DNA of 64,000 bases from NCBI GenBank assembly GCA_002733215.1, contig NVUY01000002.1, positions 138,565 to 202,564 of the forward strand. The letters are read 5' to 3'. Position numbers and translations under genes: made by a program. The notes below the pieces were generated by a model. It searched no databases. It worked only from the letters and a program-made list of their open reading frames with translations, and had not been told where the DNA came from. The first letter of the stretch is position 1; each line of letters starts with the position of its first letter. This DNA is from Sulfurovum sp. GTDB lineage: Bacteria; Campylobacterota; Campylobacteria; Campylobacterales; Sulfurovaceae. Shown piece after piece: positions 47,836-55,688 of the stretch.

Positions 47836-48585
47836 CTATTTTTTACCCGACTTCAAAAGTTGATCTTGCGACACAGGCATAAAATTTGAATCATAGATCG
47901 CAGGGGTACCTCTCACATTCAGCTCCATCGCTGCTTTATCCGTTTTTTTCATAGCCTGTGCTACTGCTTCAGAGTAGACAAAAGGTTTTTTAGCATCTTT
48001 TATGAGTACCTGGTATTGGGTAGAACCTTTTAACATGACTTCTTCAAATCTCTCTTTCTTCTGGACATCATCTTTACCCTGCATGATCCACTCAATCATG
48101 GCAGGTGATTTTTTATGAAATGAGAGCGGGAAAAGTATGACATGCACCCTGTAGTCATCCAGTTTACCGGCAACTGCTTTTTCAAACCTGGTACAGTAAG
48201 GACACTCCGGATCCGTCACGACATAGATCTCTTTACTCCCTTTCCCGTAGGAAAATGACACACCCTCTTTAATCGCTTTCGCATCTTTAGGAAAGAAGAT
48301 CGCGTTACCCTCTTTATCGTAGGCAGAACCGATATAAAGTTCTGATGTCTTTTTATCTAAAATTGCGGTGATAAGCTGTGAACCCTGTGGTGATCTTGCT
48401 TCAATTTTAAGTATGTAAGAGTCAGGTTTTTCTATCGCCCCGGCCAAATGAAGTACCGGGTCTTGCAGCACCTTATTTTTTGTTTTGATCTCTTTAAGCT
48501 TCACTTTATCTATAATGATATCAGTAGCGTTGAGTGCAGTGACCGTGGTCATTGCGATAATTACACGAAGAAGTATTCGATTCAT
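47836..48585 (-). CDS. DsbC/DsbG-like thiol-disulfide protein
   Basis: 249 aa from ATG 48585. Signal peptide MNRILLRVIIAMTTVTALNAT, thioredoxin-fold active site DPECPYCTRFE (CPYC) and the cis-Pro region RGTPAIYD. Periplasmic disulfide isomerase or reductase. Upstream of the mazEF-type promoter with only 2 bases between genes. Confidence 0.85.
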   Translation of the reverse strand: MNRILLRVIIAMTTVTALNATDIIIDKVKLKEIKTKNKVLQDPVLHLAGAIEKPDSYILKIEARSPQGSQLITAILDKKTSELYIGSAYDKEGNAIFFPKDAKAIKEGVSFSYGKGSKEIYVVTDPECPYCTRFEKAVAGKLDDYRVHVILFPLSFHKKSPAMIEWIMQGKDDVQKKERFEEVMLKGSTQYQVLIKDAKKPFVYSEAVAQAMKKTDKAAMELNVRGTPAIYDSNFMPVSQDQLLKSGKK

Positions 48586-48716
48586 CTTATATTTCCTTAG
48601 AGTTATTTTGCCAAAGTATAACATTAAACTTTTAATGATAAACTGCTTCTCCTATCCGAGTATCACATTATCCAAATATCTTCCTAGATGAAAAGCACTA
48701 AATTTTCTACTCTAAT

Positions 48717-48745
48717 TTGACAAAATATACCAAATGGTGTACAAT
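48717..48745 (+). promoter_or_regulatory. Promoter and operator-like palindrome of the RelBE-type pair
   Basis: TTGACA (48717-48722), 17-base spacer, TACAAT (48740-48745). The spacer holds TATACC-AAAT-GGTGTA, an imperfect inverted repeat well placed for autorepression by the RelB/DinJ-like antitoxin. Confidence 0.75.
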
Positions 48746-48763
48746 CATCAAAAAAGGATTTGT

Positions 48764-49042
48764 ATGCCAAAAGTACAAACTAGTCTGCGCTTAGAAGAAG
48801 AGACTTTCAATGAAGCCAAAAAAATACTCAAATCTCTTGGTATGAATTTCACAGAAGCAGTTAATGTATTTGCTTCTATGGTCGTACAGGAGAGGGGACT
48901 TCCTTTTGATGTGATAAGTTCTAAGTATCCTGCCCTATCTTACAAGGAAGCACAAGAAAAAGTGCAGCGATCCATAGAGAATATATCTGAAGAAAAAGGT
49001 ATACCTTCTGATGAGTTTTTTTCAAAGATCTTAACCAAGTGA
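48764..49042 (+). CDS. RelB/DinJ-family antitoxin
   Basis: 92 aa from ATG 48764 after AAAAGGA. Ribbon-helix-helix start MPKVQTSLRLEEETFNEAKKILKSLGMNFTEAVNVFA is characteristic. Stop overlaps the toxin GTG. Confidence 0.9.
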   Translation: MPKVQTSLRLEEETFNEAKKILKSLGMNFTEAVNVFASMVVQERGLPFDVISSKYPALSYKEAQEKVQRSIENISEEKGIPSDEFFSKILTK

Positions 49043-49323
49043 AGCAGTATAGTGTCATTATAGAACCGGAAGCAGGAGATGATCTGGAAAATATTTATGA
49101 TTTTATTGTAGAGAATGATACTCCTGTAAAAGCGCAACATTTTTTGCGTAAACTTCAGGTTGCCATAAGTTCATTGGTCTATATGCCAGAGCGTTGTCGC
49201 ATGAGTATTTACATTAAAAACGATAAGACACACGACATGATAGTGCATGGATATACGATTTGTTACCATATTTCAGAGGATACAGTGCATATAGTAGCCG
49301 TATTTCGTCAAAGAGCATTTTGA
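49039..49323 (+). CDS. RelE/ParE-family toxin
   Basis: 94 aa, GTG start. YSVIIEPEAGDDLENIYDFIVEND, PERCRM and the end TVHIVAVFRQR fit ParE/RelE. Likely mRNA interferase or gyrase poison; cannot be decided by eye. Confidence 0.88.
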   Translation: MKQYSVIIEPEAGDDLENIYDFIVENDTPVKAQHFLRKLQVAISSLVYMPERCRMSIYIKNDKTHDMIVHGYTICYHISEDTVHIVAVFRQRAF

Positions 49324-49490
49324 TGCATTTTGACACTTATTTTGGGTTACAAATAGGGGTCTAGCTAGCACCTTAAATTTATAGAAACAACAGGAAGTAT
49401 GATGTGAACTATAACTCAAAGGGAGGGAAAATTATGGTTGATTCTTTAGTGGAACAGGTTACTATTTGTAGCATTGTTAGTGAAATTTAT

Positions 49491-49508
49491 AGGTGGCGAC
49501 TGACCCCA
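49491..49508. repeat. Left inverted repeat TAGGTGGCGACTGACCCC
   Basis: Matches, inverted, GGGGTCAGTCACTACCTA at 50731-50748 with two mismatches. Together they bound 1.26 kb containing two small membrane genes, a transposase remnant and the BrnTA pair. Confidence 0.7.
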
Positions 49509-49536
49509 TAAAATTTAAATAGTAAGGTTGTGGTCT

Positions 49537-49623
49537 TTATAAGCTTAACTGATAAGCTCCATATGCCATTGAAGCCAATACCGCAGCTGTTGCTATGATT
49601 ATCAATACAGCCATAAATGTCAT
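49537..49623 (-). CDS. 28-aa single-helix membrane microprotein
   Basis: MTFMAVLIIIATAAVLASMA then YGAYQLSL. One hydrophobic helix. Perfect ribosome site AAGGAG six bases before the ATG, and its ATG overlaps the stop of the broken two-helix gene (ATGA). Too short for standard gene finders. Function unknown. Confidence 0.65.
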   Translation of the reverse strand: MTFMAVLIIIATAAVLASMAYGAYQLSL

Positions 49624-49853
49624 CTTATCTCCTTTAAGGATTTTATTTTATTATGCATTACCCTTGCTAAAAAAGCGAACATCATTGCAAAAACCAAAAT
49701 ACTAATGACACCAAGTATCAATAGTAATTCTCATGAATTATCTAAAAAGACTTTCGATGTACCTGCACCTATAGTAATAATAAATGCAACAATAAAACCT
49801 AAATAAGTTTTAATAGCGCCAATCTCTTCTTTTATCTCATCAATTCTAGCCAT
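49620..49853 (-). pseudogene. Two-helix membrane protein interrupted by an in-frame TGA
   Basis: Reads MARIDEIKEEIGAIKTYLGF, a helix, ..KVFLDNS, then TGA (49731-49733) and continues in the same frame ELLLILGVISILVFAMMFAF, ARVMHNKIKSLKEIR and stop. The two halves make a typical small coiled-coil plus two-helix protein of about 77 aa. Either a nonsense mutation or an unusually split gene. Confidence 0.75.
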
Positions 49854-49909
49854 AAGGCATTATATCAGATAGATGATTAGATATCAAAGTATGGTACGAA
49901 CAGCATTCT

Positions 49910-49990
49910 TTAAAAACAATAACGTTGCTCTACCCCTCTGTTGATAATATGGTAATAACCTGCTATCTCTAAACGTGGTTTTCTTGGCAT
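49910..49990 (-). pseudogene. N-terminal remnant of a REP-associated Y1 transposase
   Basis: 26 codons: MPRKPRLEIAGYYHIINRGV then EQRYCF and stop. This is the stereotyped start of IS200/IS605-like REP-associated tyrosine transposases; the HUH motif and catalytic Tyr are missing. Confidence 0.8.
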
Positions 49991-50045
49991 GGAATTCCTT
50001 GCTGATGCTTTTACTAATTGAGAGTATAGCTTAGATTGGATTATA

Positions 50046-50062
50046 TAGCATTAGCATCACCT
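50046..50062. repeat. 17-bp direct repeat, left copy
   Basis: TAGCATTAGCATCACCT, identical to 50816-50832. The two copies flank the BrnTA pair. Confidence 0.85.
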
Positions 50063-50162
50063 CTTAATCCATAAAGTATTATAGCATAGTTTCTGTCTGG
50101 AAATTTAGCATTCTAGGGGTGATAGCAATAGTATAATTTAAACTTTGATTGTATTTTTGAAT

Positions 50163-50384
50163 TTACATTTCCAATCGTTCTGCAAGAAACATCTTCATAA
50201 TTGCTTGACGAGCAACACCAATACGTTTAGCTTCCATATCTAACTTTTCTATCATCCATTTAGGTAGATCTAAATTTACCCTTCTCTGTTCTATATTTGG
50301 TCTTGTTGCTTTAGACCAATCAACATACTCATCCAAATCTTCATAATTATCAAAAGCTTCATCAAATTCTTTAGCTGTTTTCAT
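50163..50384 (-). CDS. brnA: BrnA-like antitoxin
   Basis: 73 aa. NLDLPKWMIEKLDMEAKRIGVARQAIMKMFLAERL is a ribbon-helix-helix DNA-binding core with the BrnA C-terminus. Starts 14 bases inside the toxin gene. Confidence 0.85.
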   Translation of the reverse strand: MKTAKEFDEAFDNYEDLDEYVDWSKATRPNIEQRRVNLDLPKWMIEKLDMEAKRIGVARQAIMKMFLAERLEM

Positions 50385-50634
50385 AACGTAAAATCTCCTT
50401 TTTCCGTGATCTTCTAACAGAAATGATTCTTATGGTTTCTTCTCTGTAAGTAATAATTGCTGTCCAATATTTATGATTGATCTTCCCTATGCACATTATA
50501 CGTGTTTCATCGGGAAAATTCAAAACTATTTCAAGCATCATTTCATCTTGCCAAATTTCTTGTGCTATTATGAAATCGACACCATGTATTTCAATATTGG
50601 TTCTATTTTTGGGTTCATTGTATTCAAATTTCAT
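50371..50634 (-). CDS. brnT: BrnT-like toxin
   Basis: 87 aa from ATG 50634. FEYNEPKNRTNIEIHGVDFIIAQEIW, ETRIMCIGKI and TIRIISVRRSRKKE fit BrnT, a RelE-fold ribonuclease. An upstream in-frame start (50679) is less likely. Confidence 0.85.
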   Translation of the reverse strand: MKFEYNEPKNRTNIEIHGVDFIIAQEIWQDEMMLEIVLNFPDETRIMCIGKINHKYWTAIITYREETIRIISVRRSRKKEILRYENS

Positions 50635-50730
50635 ACCAAAACTATACCTAATTATTAAAAAAGAGTCAATAGTAATCATTATTTATTCCCTATTTCTCTT
50701 TATCACAGCATTCACCGCCGGCTGGTCAGA

Positions 50731-50748
50731 GGGGTCAGTCACTACCTA
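50731..50748. repeat. Right inverted repeat GGGGTCAGTCACTACCTA
   Basis: Partner of 49491-49508; probable edge of a decayed REP/IS200-type element. Confidence 0.7.
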
Positions 50749-50815
50749 TAGCCTAAAGATGAAGGGCTCCGCGAAGTTGAAGATAAGCTTATTTTTTTTG
50801 GGATATAAGGACAAG

Positions 50816-50832
50816 TAGCATTAGCATCACCT
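50816..50832. repeat. 17-bp direct repeat, right copy
   Basis: TAGCATTAGCATCACCT, identical to 50046-50062; ends 102 bases before the lasso precursor ATG. Confidence 0.85.
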
Positions 50833-50889
50833 GGCACCTAAAACTAAAATTCGGGAATCTACAATTTGGAATGTTAGCTTTACTTTTTA

Positions 50890-50898
50890 TGCTATAAT
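50890..50898 (+). promoter_or_regulatory. Extended -10 promoter of the lasso precursor
   Basis: TGCTATAAT, a perfect TGnTATAAT, 36 bases before the precursor ATG. No strong -35. Start region AAAGAG lies eight bases before the ATG. Confidence 0.65.
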
Positions 50899-50934
50899 GT
50901 ATTTACACAAAATTTATATATGAAAGAGTAAGTT

Positions 50935-51060
50935 ATGAAAAAGGTATGGAAAAAACCAATATTTAAGAAAATTGGCTTATTGGAGAAAATAACCCTAGGG
51001 GGAAGTGGTTCTAAGACAGAAAAAACAGGGCAAACAAATAGAAATAGAAGACCTGCTTAA
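50935..51060 (+). CDS. Candidate lasso peptide precursor (A)
   Basis: 41 aa, too short for ordinary gene calling. The leader reads MKKVWKKPIFKKIGLLEKIT L and fits the lasso leader pattern Y/WxxPxLxxxGxxxxxT: W5, P8, F10, G14 and T20, with T20 at position -2. The core starts at G22: ring part GGSGSKTE, then tail KTGQTNRNRRPA. Gly1 and Glu8 would close an eight-residue macrolactam ring. The tail is basic with four Arg/Lys and ends in Ala. The gene is convergent with the cyclase and overlaps its stop by four bases, unlike most lasso clusters where A leads the operon. Confidence 0.85.
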   Translation: MKKVWKKPIFKKIGLLEKITLGGSGSKTEKTGQTNRNRRPA

Positions 51061-52934
51061 ACACTTTCAAGTGATCTCATAAGCATATATGCTGTAATGA
51101 TCTTTCCTAGCTCATAAGGATCATTGTTTTTAAAATCAAACTTTAAAAGATCCTCTTTTAACTGGAGGCAATTAATATAATTTTGTTTTTCATCACTACA
51201 GCCTATTTGCTCTATTTCCTTTTTTAAAATTTTAAGTGCCTCAACGTATCGTCTTTTATACGTATGATTTACCTTGACCTCATCTGTTTTTGAAAAGTGA
51301 AGGATTTCAGAGGGCAATAAGTCATTAACAGCATCTTTTATAAGGTGTCTGCATTTTCCCTCTTTGGGGTAAAATAGTTCTTCAGGGACACCAAGAGCAA
51401 ATTCAACAATACGTTTATCCAAAAGAGGATATCTGTACTCAAGTTTTTTAGAAAAAGCCATCAATCCCCACGACTCAATTCTTTCTAAAATATGTCCATT
51501 ATGATAATACATCTTTTGCTGATTTCTTACACCGGAAACATTATAAAACTTTTTTACATTATACAAATCAAGAATTTTAGATAAATATTGTGTTGCATAA
51601 AGGCAGTATTTTGAATCAATAGGACTTTCTTCTTTTTTTCTGAGCTTATCCATTACGACATCTGGAAGGATACGAACCAGCGCAAGCTTCATAAATTTTT
51701 TCCAAGATATTTCTTCATATTTTTTTTCTTGATAGAAATATTTTAATACTTTAAAAAGATCCCCTTTCCAAAATAAACCTTCTATATATGTTGTTCCATT
51801 ATTAGTAATCAGCTCATCACCACCCCACCCTGAAAGAATTGTACGTACGCCTAATGAATTTGCACTATTTTGTACATAATATTCATTCCACTCGTACATC
51901 GTACCTTTTGTGAAAATATTATGAGTTTTCCATTGATCCACCATAAATTTCGAATCAATGGAAAACTCATGATGCTCTATATTCTTTTCTAATGCCGCAA
52001 TTTTTCTACTAAAGCTCCAAGATTCATATTCATATTCATCAGTATCCTTCGGTATATTTATCCAGTTATAGGCATGGAGCATTGCACTCTTTTGTTCTAA
52101 CTCTCTTGCTGTAAATACTGCAAGGGGAGAAGAGTCAATGCCTCCACTAAGATGTGAAGCGATAGGATAGTCGGTACGCAATCTACATTTAACAGCCATC
52201 TCAAAAAGCTCTCTTAATTTTTTTACGTATGCCTCTCTTGTATTGTATGATATTTGAGGTATTTTCTCTATATCCCAAAAAAAAACTTCAACCACATTTC
52301 CGCCTGAGACTGTTCTTGTTGAGGCAGCCGGTAGCTTGTTTATGCTATTGAAAAAAGTCTCTCTTGTTTTTTCTACTCCCTCATCTTGCATATATATGGC
52401 AACTGTATCATCATTCAAGGTATAAGGAATTATAGGATGCGAAAGTAAAGTGGATATATCATTTCCAAAGACAAAGTGATCATTATCTAAATAATAATAA
52501 AAAGATTTTATGCCAATATGATCCCTTACACAAAACAACTGCTCTTTTTTTTCATCCCAAATTACAAATGAGAAATCACCCAAAAGATACTTAGGGCATT
52601 CTTCTCCCCATTTTTTATACGCTCCAAGAATAAACTCACTGTCACCGATTTGATCCATAGGACGATCTGGCAACTCTATCTCTTTTGCAAGTTCTTCACG
52701 ATTATCTATCCGGGCATCCATAGTTAAGATATATGCTTCTTTTTTTAAAGGCAAATGTTCATACTTGGACTCAGGTGTATTCAAGAGCATTGCATGTCCA
52801 AGTGCCACAGAACCGTCTATCCACAGTTTACGTTCATCAGGCTCCCAAGAGGACATTGTATCTAGCATATCATTCGCTATTTTTTTATCAACAGGCTCAC
52901 CATTACGATTGAAAATACCAAAAAAACCACTCAT
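51057..52934 (-). CDS. Lasso cyclase (asparagine synthetase-like, C)
   Basis: 625 aa. Class II glutamine-amidotransferase-like N-domain (MSGFFGIFN; the catalytic Cys2 is Ser, so no glutaminase), then synthetase domain with PP-loop SGGIDSS at 263-269 and GWGGDELI. In lasso systems this enzyme adenylates the Asp/Glu side chain and forms the isopeptide ring. Upstream HPr-kinase-like gene overlaps by four bases (ATGA). Confidence 0.9.
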   Translation of the reverse strand: MSGFFGIFNRNGEPVDKKIANDMLDTMSSWEPDERKLWIDGSVALGHAMLLNTPESKYEHLPLKKEAYILTMDARIDNREELAKEIELPDRPMDQIGDSEFILGAYKKWGEECPKYLLGDFSFVIWDEKKEQLFCVRDHIGIKSFYYYLDNDHFVFGNDISTLLSHPIIPYTLNDDTVAIYMQDEGVEKTRETFFNSINKLPAASTRTVSGGNVVEVFFWDIEKIPQISYNTREAYVKKLRELFEMAVKCRLRTDYPIASHLSGGIDSSPLAVFTARELEQKSAMLHAYNWINIPKDTDEYEYESWSFSRKIAALEKNIEHHEFSIDSKFMVDQWKTHNIFTKGTMYEWNEYYVQNSANSLGVRTILSGWGGDELITNNGTTYIEGLFWKGDLFKVLKYFYQEKKYEEISWKKFMKLALVRILPDVVMDKLRKKEESPIDSKYCLYATQYLSKILDLYNVKKFYNVSGVRNQQKMYYHNGHILERIESWGLMAFSKKLEYRYPLLDKRIVEFALGVPEELFYPKEGKCRHLIKDAVNDLLPSEILHFSKTDEVKVNHTYKRRYVEALKILKKEIEQIGCSDEKQNYINCLQLKEDLLKFDFKNNDPYELGKIITAYMLMRSLESV

Positions 52935-53827
52935 TCGTTTTTCCCTTCAAGATCGGTTTGATGCTGTATGATAGCATCATATACCTCGCTAAGTCTTTCC
53001 AGATCCCAGGGCACTGTGATTTTGAAAATAGATACAAATTGTAAAATATCGGTCAAATATTTCATTTGTACAGATTCAGGGAAAAATAGATTCATCTCTT
53101 TTGCTTGACGAAGAGCCTTAAAATTTTCTATTCCTGAAAGCTTTTCAATGCTTACTTCTTGGTCTGATGCCACACCTTCAAGCGCATAAATAGTCTGCAT
53201 CACTTTTGGAGTATGCGTAAACTGTTCGACAAAAAACCCCATATCCTCCATATTGCGGTATGGACGATGATAAGGATACGAAGGCACTGCAAAAATACCA
53301 TCTTCTTTCCGAAGCGTAGCCACCTTGTCATCAGAGATCATCGTGTGACCCTGTTTCATAAAGTAGTCTGTCATCGTCGATTTACCACCAAAAGATTCTG
53401 CGATGAAGAGAATCGGTTTCCCCCCTACTTCAACTGCTCCCGCATGTAGAAAATCGTAAATACCCTCGATAGTAAAAAAAGTCGGTAATACAACATGAAG
53501 AAGCCAATACTTCAACAGGTATTCAGTAAAACTTTCATGTGCAATATACTCGATCTCATATGTGCCACTATGCCAAAAAAAAGTCAAAATACCTTTGATT
53601 TCAAAAGCCCAGGTCTGCTCTTTTTGATTGTGGTTGAATTCTCCATCAGAATAAAGTGCAAGCTCTCTTCCCTGACTTTCTGGAAATTCAATTTTGTTTT
53701 GTACTGTATCAGCTAATTCAAGATATTTGCTTTCTTTGATTATGATAGAATTTACAAATGATCCTTCAACCTTTTTATCATTCTTCAATTCCGGAATAAA
53801 TTTGATGTAGTGCCTGTATGCGATCAT
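52931..53827 (-). CDS. HPr-kinase-like protein 1
   Basis: 298 aa. P-loop ESFGGKST (K149) after FLHAGAVEVGGKPILF, then SDD (D166, D167), as in the C-terminal domain of HPr kinase. Such kinases occur in lasso clusters, and one phosphorylates a precursor C-terminal Ser in paeninodin (family knowledge). Clearly paralogous to the protein at 58731: both share YPxHRPYR and VPWxLxRLxEVYxAI. Confidence 0.85.
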   Translation of the reverse strand: MIAYRHYIKFIPELKNDKKVEGSFVNSIIIKESKYLELADTVQNKIEFPESQGRELALYSDGEFNHNQKEQTWAFEIKGILTFFWHSGTYEIEYIAHESFTEYLLKYWLLHVVLPTFFTIEGIYDFLHAGAVEVGGKPILFIAESFGGKSTMTDYFMKQGHTMISDDKVATLRKEDGIFAVPSYPYHRPYRNMEDMGFFVEQFTHTPKVMQTIYALEGVASDQEVSIEKLSGIENFKALRQAKEMNLFFPESVQMKYLTDILQFVSIFKITVPWDLERLSEVYDAIIQHQTDLEGKNE

Positions 53828-53944
53828 TTGATTCTCTTAAAAAATATTTTATTATTCATATCATTATCTTTTGATCTTTGTACCGTAAACTGTCATACGC
53901 TATTTTATCAAGTATTTACTGTCAATGAAGTGTTGAATTTTTTT

Positions 53945-54062
53945 GTAGGTTTGTGTAGGTTTGGCCGTGCCAAACGCCATGAGGAAATCCAAATCACTAT
54001 CACAATCTAAAACTGCCATTCAGTTTAAACCGGGATTTGACGTTTGGTGGGACCAAACCTCC
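53945..54062. repeat. Family B long repeat, copy 4
   Basis: GTAGGTTTGTGTAGGTTTGG then CCGTGCCAAACG, an internal region with CACAATCTAAAA, and GGATTTGACGTTTGGTGGG then ACCAAACCTCC. Very similar, including internal sequence, to 55536-55688; the two copies bracket two toxin-antitoxin pairs. Confidence 0.9.
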
Positions 54063-54098
54063 ATGTTCTTGCAAATATTCCTTCACTGTCATATTGTA

Positions 54099-54422
54099 CT
54101 ACAACGATACACGTATGACATTCCCTGAAGATACATTCTTAACTGCTTCAACAAGTGCATTTTTTGAATGTGACAGATCTGAAAAATGATTAGAAACTGC
54201 TCGAATCACTATAGTGCCAAAAACTCTATTTTTAAACTGTTGCTGGTATTCAATATTTCCATCAATCGTGATAAAAACTTCTACATTCCGAATATCCAAT
54301 TCTTCAAGCAGTATTTTATCTGTTGAACCAGACAGTCCTATTTGAGGTACTGTCCATACCTCATCGTCCGGGAAAAACTGTGTTATTCTTTTTGGCAGAC
54401 ACTCATCTATGATGATCTTCAT
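54099..54422 (-). CDS. DUF5615 (PIN-like) toxin
   Basis: 107 aa. MKIIIDECLPKRITQFFPDDEV with early Asp/Glu and later FITIDGNIEYQQQ, the PIN-like DUF5615 pattern. Paired with a DUF433 gene upstream, four bases apart. Confidence 0.8.
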   Translation of the reverse strand: MKIIIDECLPKRITQFFPDDEVWTVPQIGLSGSTDKILLEELDIRNVEVFITIDGNIEYQQQFKNRVFGTIVIRAVSNHFSDLSHSKNALVEAVKNVSSGNVIRVSL

Positions 54423-54425
54423 ATT

Positions 54426-54635
54426 TTAAGCAGCAGTTGTGTTTTCAATGGCAACTTCCGCACTTTGCAATACAAGACGTACCTGTTCAAAAGAAACTGT
54501 TGGGAAATCTTCAAGAAAATCTTTTACTGTATCTCCTGCCACAAGATAATCAAACAGATTTCGTATAGGTACACGCGTATCACTAAACACCAATGTACCA
54601 TTCAACACATTCGGATTACTTTCAACTATTGACAT
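54426..54635 (-). CDS. DUF433 antitoxin
   Basis: 69 aa. NVLNGTLVFSDTRVPIRNLFDYLVAGDTVKDFLEDFPTVSFEQV is the DUF433 winged-helix signature. An extended -10 TGCTATACT (plus 54664-54672 read on minus) lies about 30 bases upstream. Confidence 0.85.
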   Translation of the reverse strand: MSIVESNPNVLNGTLVFSDTRVPIRNLFDYLVAGDTVKDFLEDFPTVSFEQVRLVLQSAEVAIENTTAA

Positions 54636-54725
54636 GATATAGTCCTTTCGATTTATTGATATTAGTATAGCATAAAACCAAAAATAATTTTAATCTTTTC
54701 TTCCCTATTCAATTGCTATGTAGTC

Positions 54726-54762
54726 CAGTCGGGATTTGACGTTTGGTGGGACCAAACCTACC
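54726..54762. repeat. Family B repeat fragment, copy 5
   Basis: CAGTCGGGATTTGACGTTTG then GTGGGACCAAACCTACC: only the right half of the family. The rest of the 254-bp gap shows nothing recognisable. Confidence 0.85.
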
Positions 54763-54889
54763 TATTCTTGCAAATATTCCCTAATGTGCCAGATCCCAAA
54801 AGCGATCATATATAATCTTTCACGGCAGTGATACTACTCAAAATAAGAATATTGTCTTCTAAATATTTAAGCTTCATTACGAAAAATAT

Positions 54890-55225
54890 TTACACTACTT
54901 GACACAGTGCAGATTTTATCTGCTCATACTCTTTTGTACTGATCTGTGAGATAAGTTTGATCACTCTTGTTTTTGAGATCGTTCTTATTTGATGTATCAA
55001 TACATCACTTTCATACTCCAACCCATCTCTCTTGGATATCCTTACCCTATAGGGAGTGACATCATCTATAAGCTGTGTAGACAATGGCAAAACTATCAGA
55101 GTCTCCAACTCTTCATTGTCCATATCATCACTCATAATGAGAGCCGGACGTATCTTCCCCATCTCACTACCTTTTTTGGGGTAAAGGTTCACCAAAATGA
55201 TCTCTCTACGCTTATAAACCGTCAT
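54890..55225 (-). CDS. PemK/MazF-type toxin 2
   Basis: 111 aa. RREIILVNLYPKKGSEMGKIRPALIMSDDMD, TLIVLPLST and DVLIHQIRTISKTRV are MazF-like. Overlaps its antitoxin by 14 bases. Confidence 0.88.
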   Translation of the reverse strand: MTVYKRREIILVNLYPKKGSEMGKIRPALIMSDDMDNEELETLIVLPLSTQLIDDVTPYRVRISKRDGLEYESDVLIHQIRTISKTRVIKLISQISTKEYEQIKSALCQVV

Positions 55226-55457
55226 CTACTCCACTCTCCATAAATTCCCAGTCTGTACTATGTTTAATTTTTTTTAGTTTGAGTAATTTTTCTTCACGCT
55301 CAATCCGTTCCATAGCTTCTTTTATATACTCTTCATACTTCGCAGCAATAAAAAAACCTAATGATTTGTGTGCACGCCTATCCACTATCTCACCTACTGT
55401 CATACTTTTTATCAAAGAAGGTTTACTCTGAATCTCTGTGATACCATAACTTAACAT
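55212..55457 (-). CDS. Antitoxin of MazF-type pair 2
   Basis: 81 aa. TVGEIVDRRAHKSLGFFIAAKYEEYIKEAMERIEREEKLLKLKK suggests an N-terminal DNA-binding part and long helix. Assigned by position. Confidence 0.7.
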   Translation of the reverse strand: MLSYGITEIQSKPSLIKSMTVGEIVDRRAHKSLGFFIAAKYEEYIKEAMERIEREEKLLKLKKIKHSTDWEFMESGVDDGL

Positions 55458-55475
55458 TTTGTATCCTTATATTTT

Positions 55476-55492
55476 AATCTATATAGATTATA
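55476..55492 (-). promoter_or_regulatory. Operator palindrome over the -10 of MazF-type pair 2
   Basis: Perfect 14-bp palindrome AATCTATATAGATT (55476-55489) overlaps the extended -10 TGATATAAT (-10 hexamer 55487-55492 on minus). Good site for antitoxin autorepression. Confidence 0.7.
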
Positions 55493-55535
55493 TCACAGTT
55501 AAGTTAACATAGGGAAAACTCTTCACTATCTTATT

Positions 55536-55688
55536 TTGACATTTGGCAGGACGAAATCTACGGGATTTTGCATTGTTTCTGTAGGTTTATCCGTGCCAAA
55601 CGTCAAGAGGAAATCTAAACTACAATCACAATCTAAAATTACCTATCATGCAACCTGGGATTTGACGTTTGGTGGGACCAAACCTACC
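55536..55688. repeat. Family B long repeat, copy 6
   Basis: Contains CTGTAGGTTTATCCGTGCC, AAACGTCAAGAGGAAATC, CACAATCTAAAA and GGATTTGACGTTTGGTGGGA then CCAAACCTACC. The lasso B2 stop TAG (55688-55690) touches its right end. Confidence 0.9.

Noticed and set aside
53828..53944. Two 10-11-codon frames upstream of HPr-kinase-like gene 1
   Set aside because: Too short, no lasso leader pattern, weak ribosome sites.
18880..55688. Repeat families as a CRISPR array
   Set aside because: Copies are dispersed, variable and palindromic, not regularly spaced with unique spacers; no cas genes.
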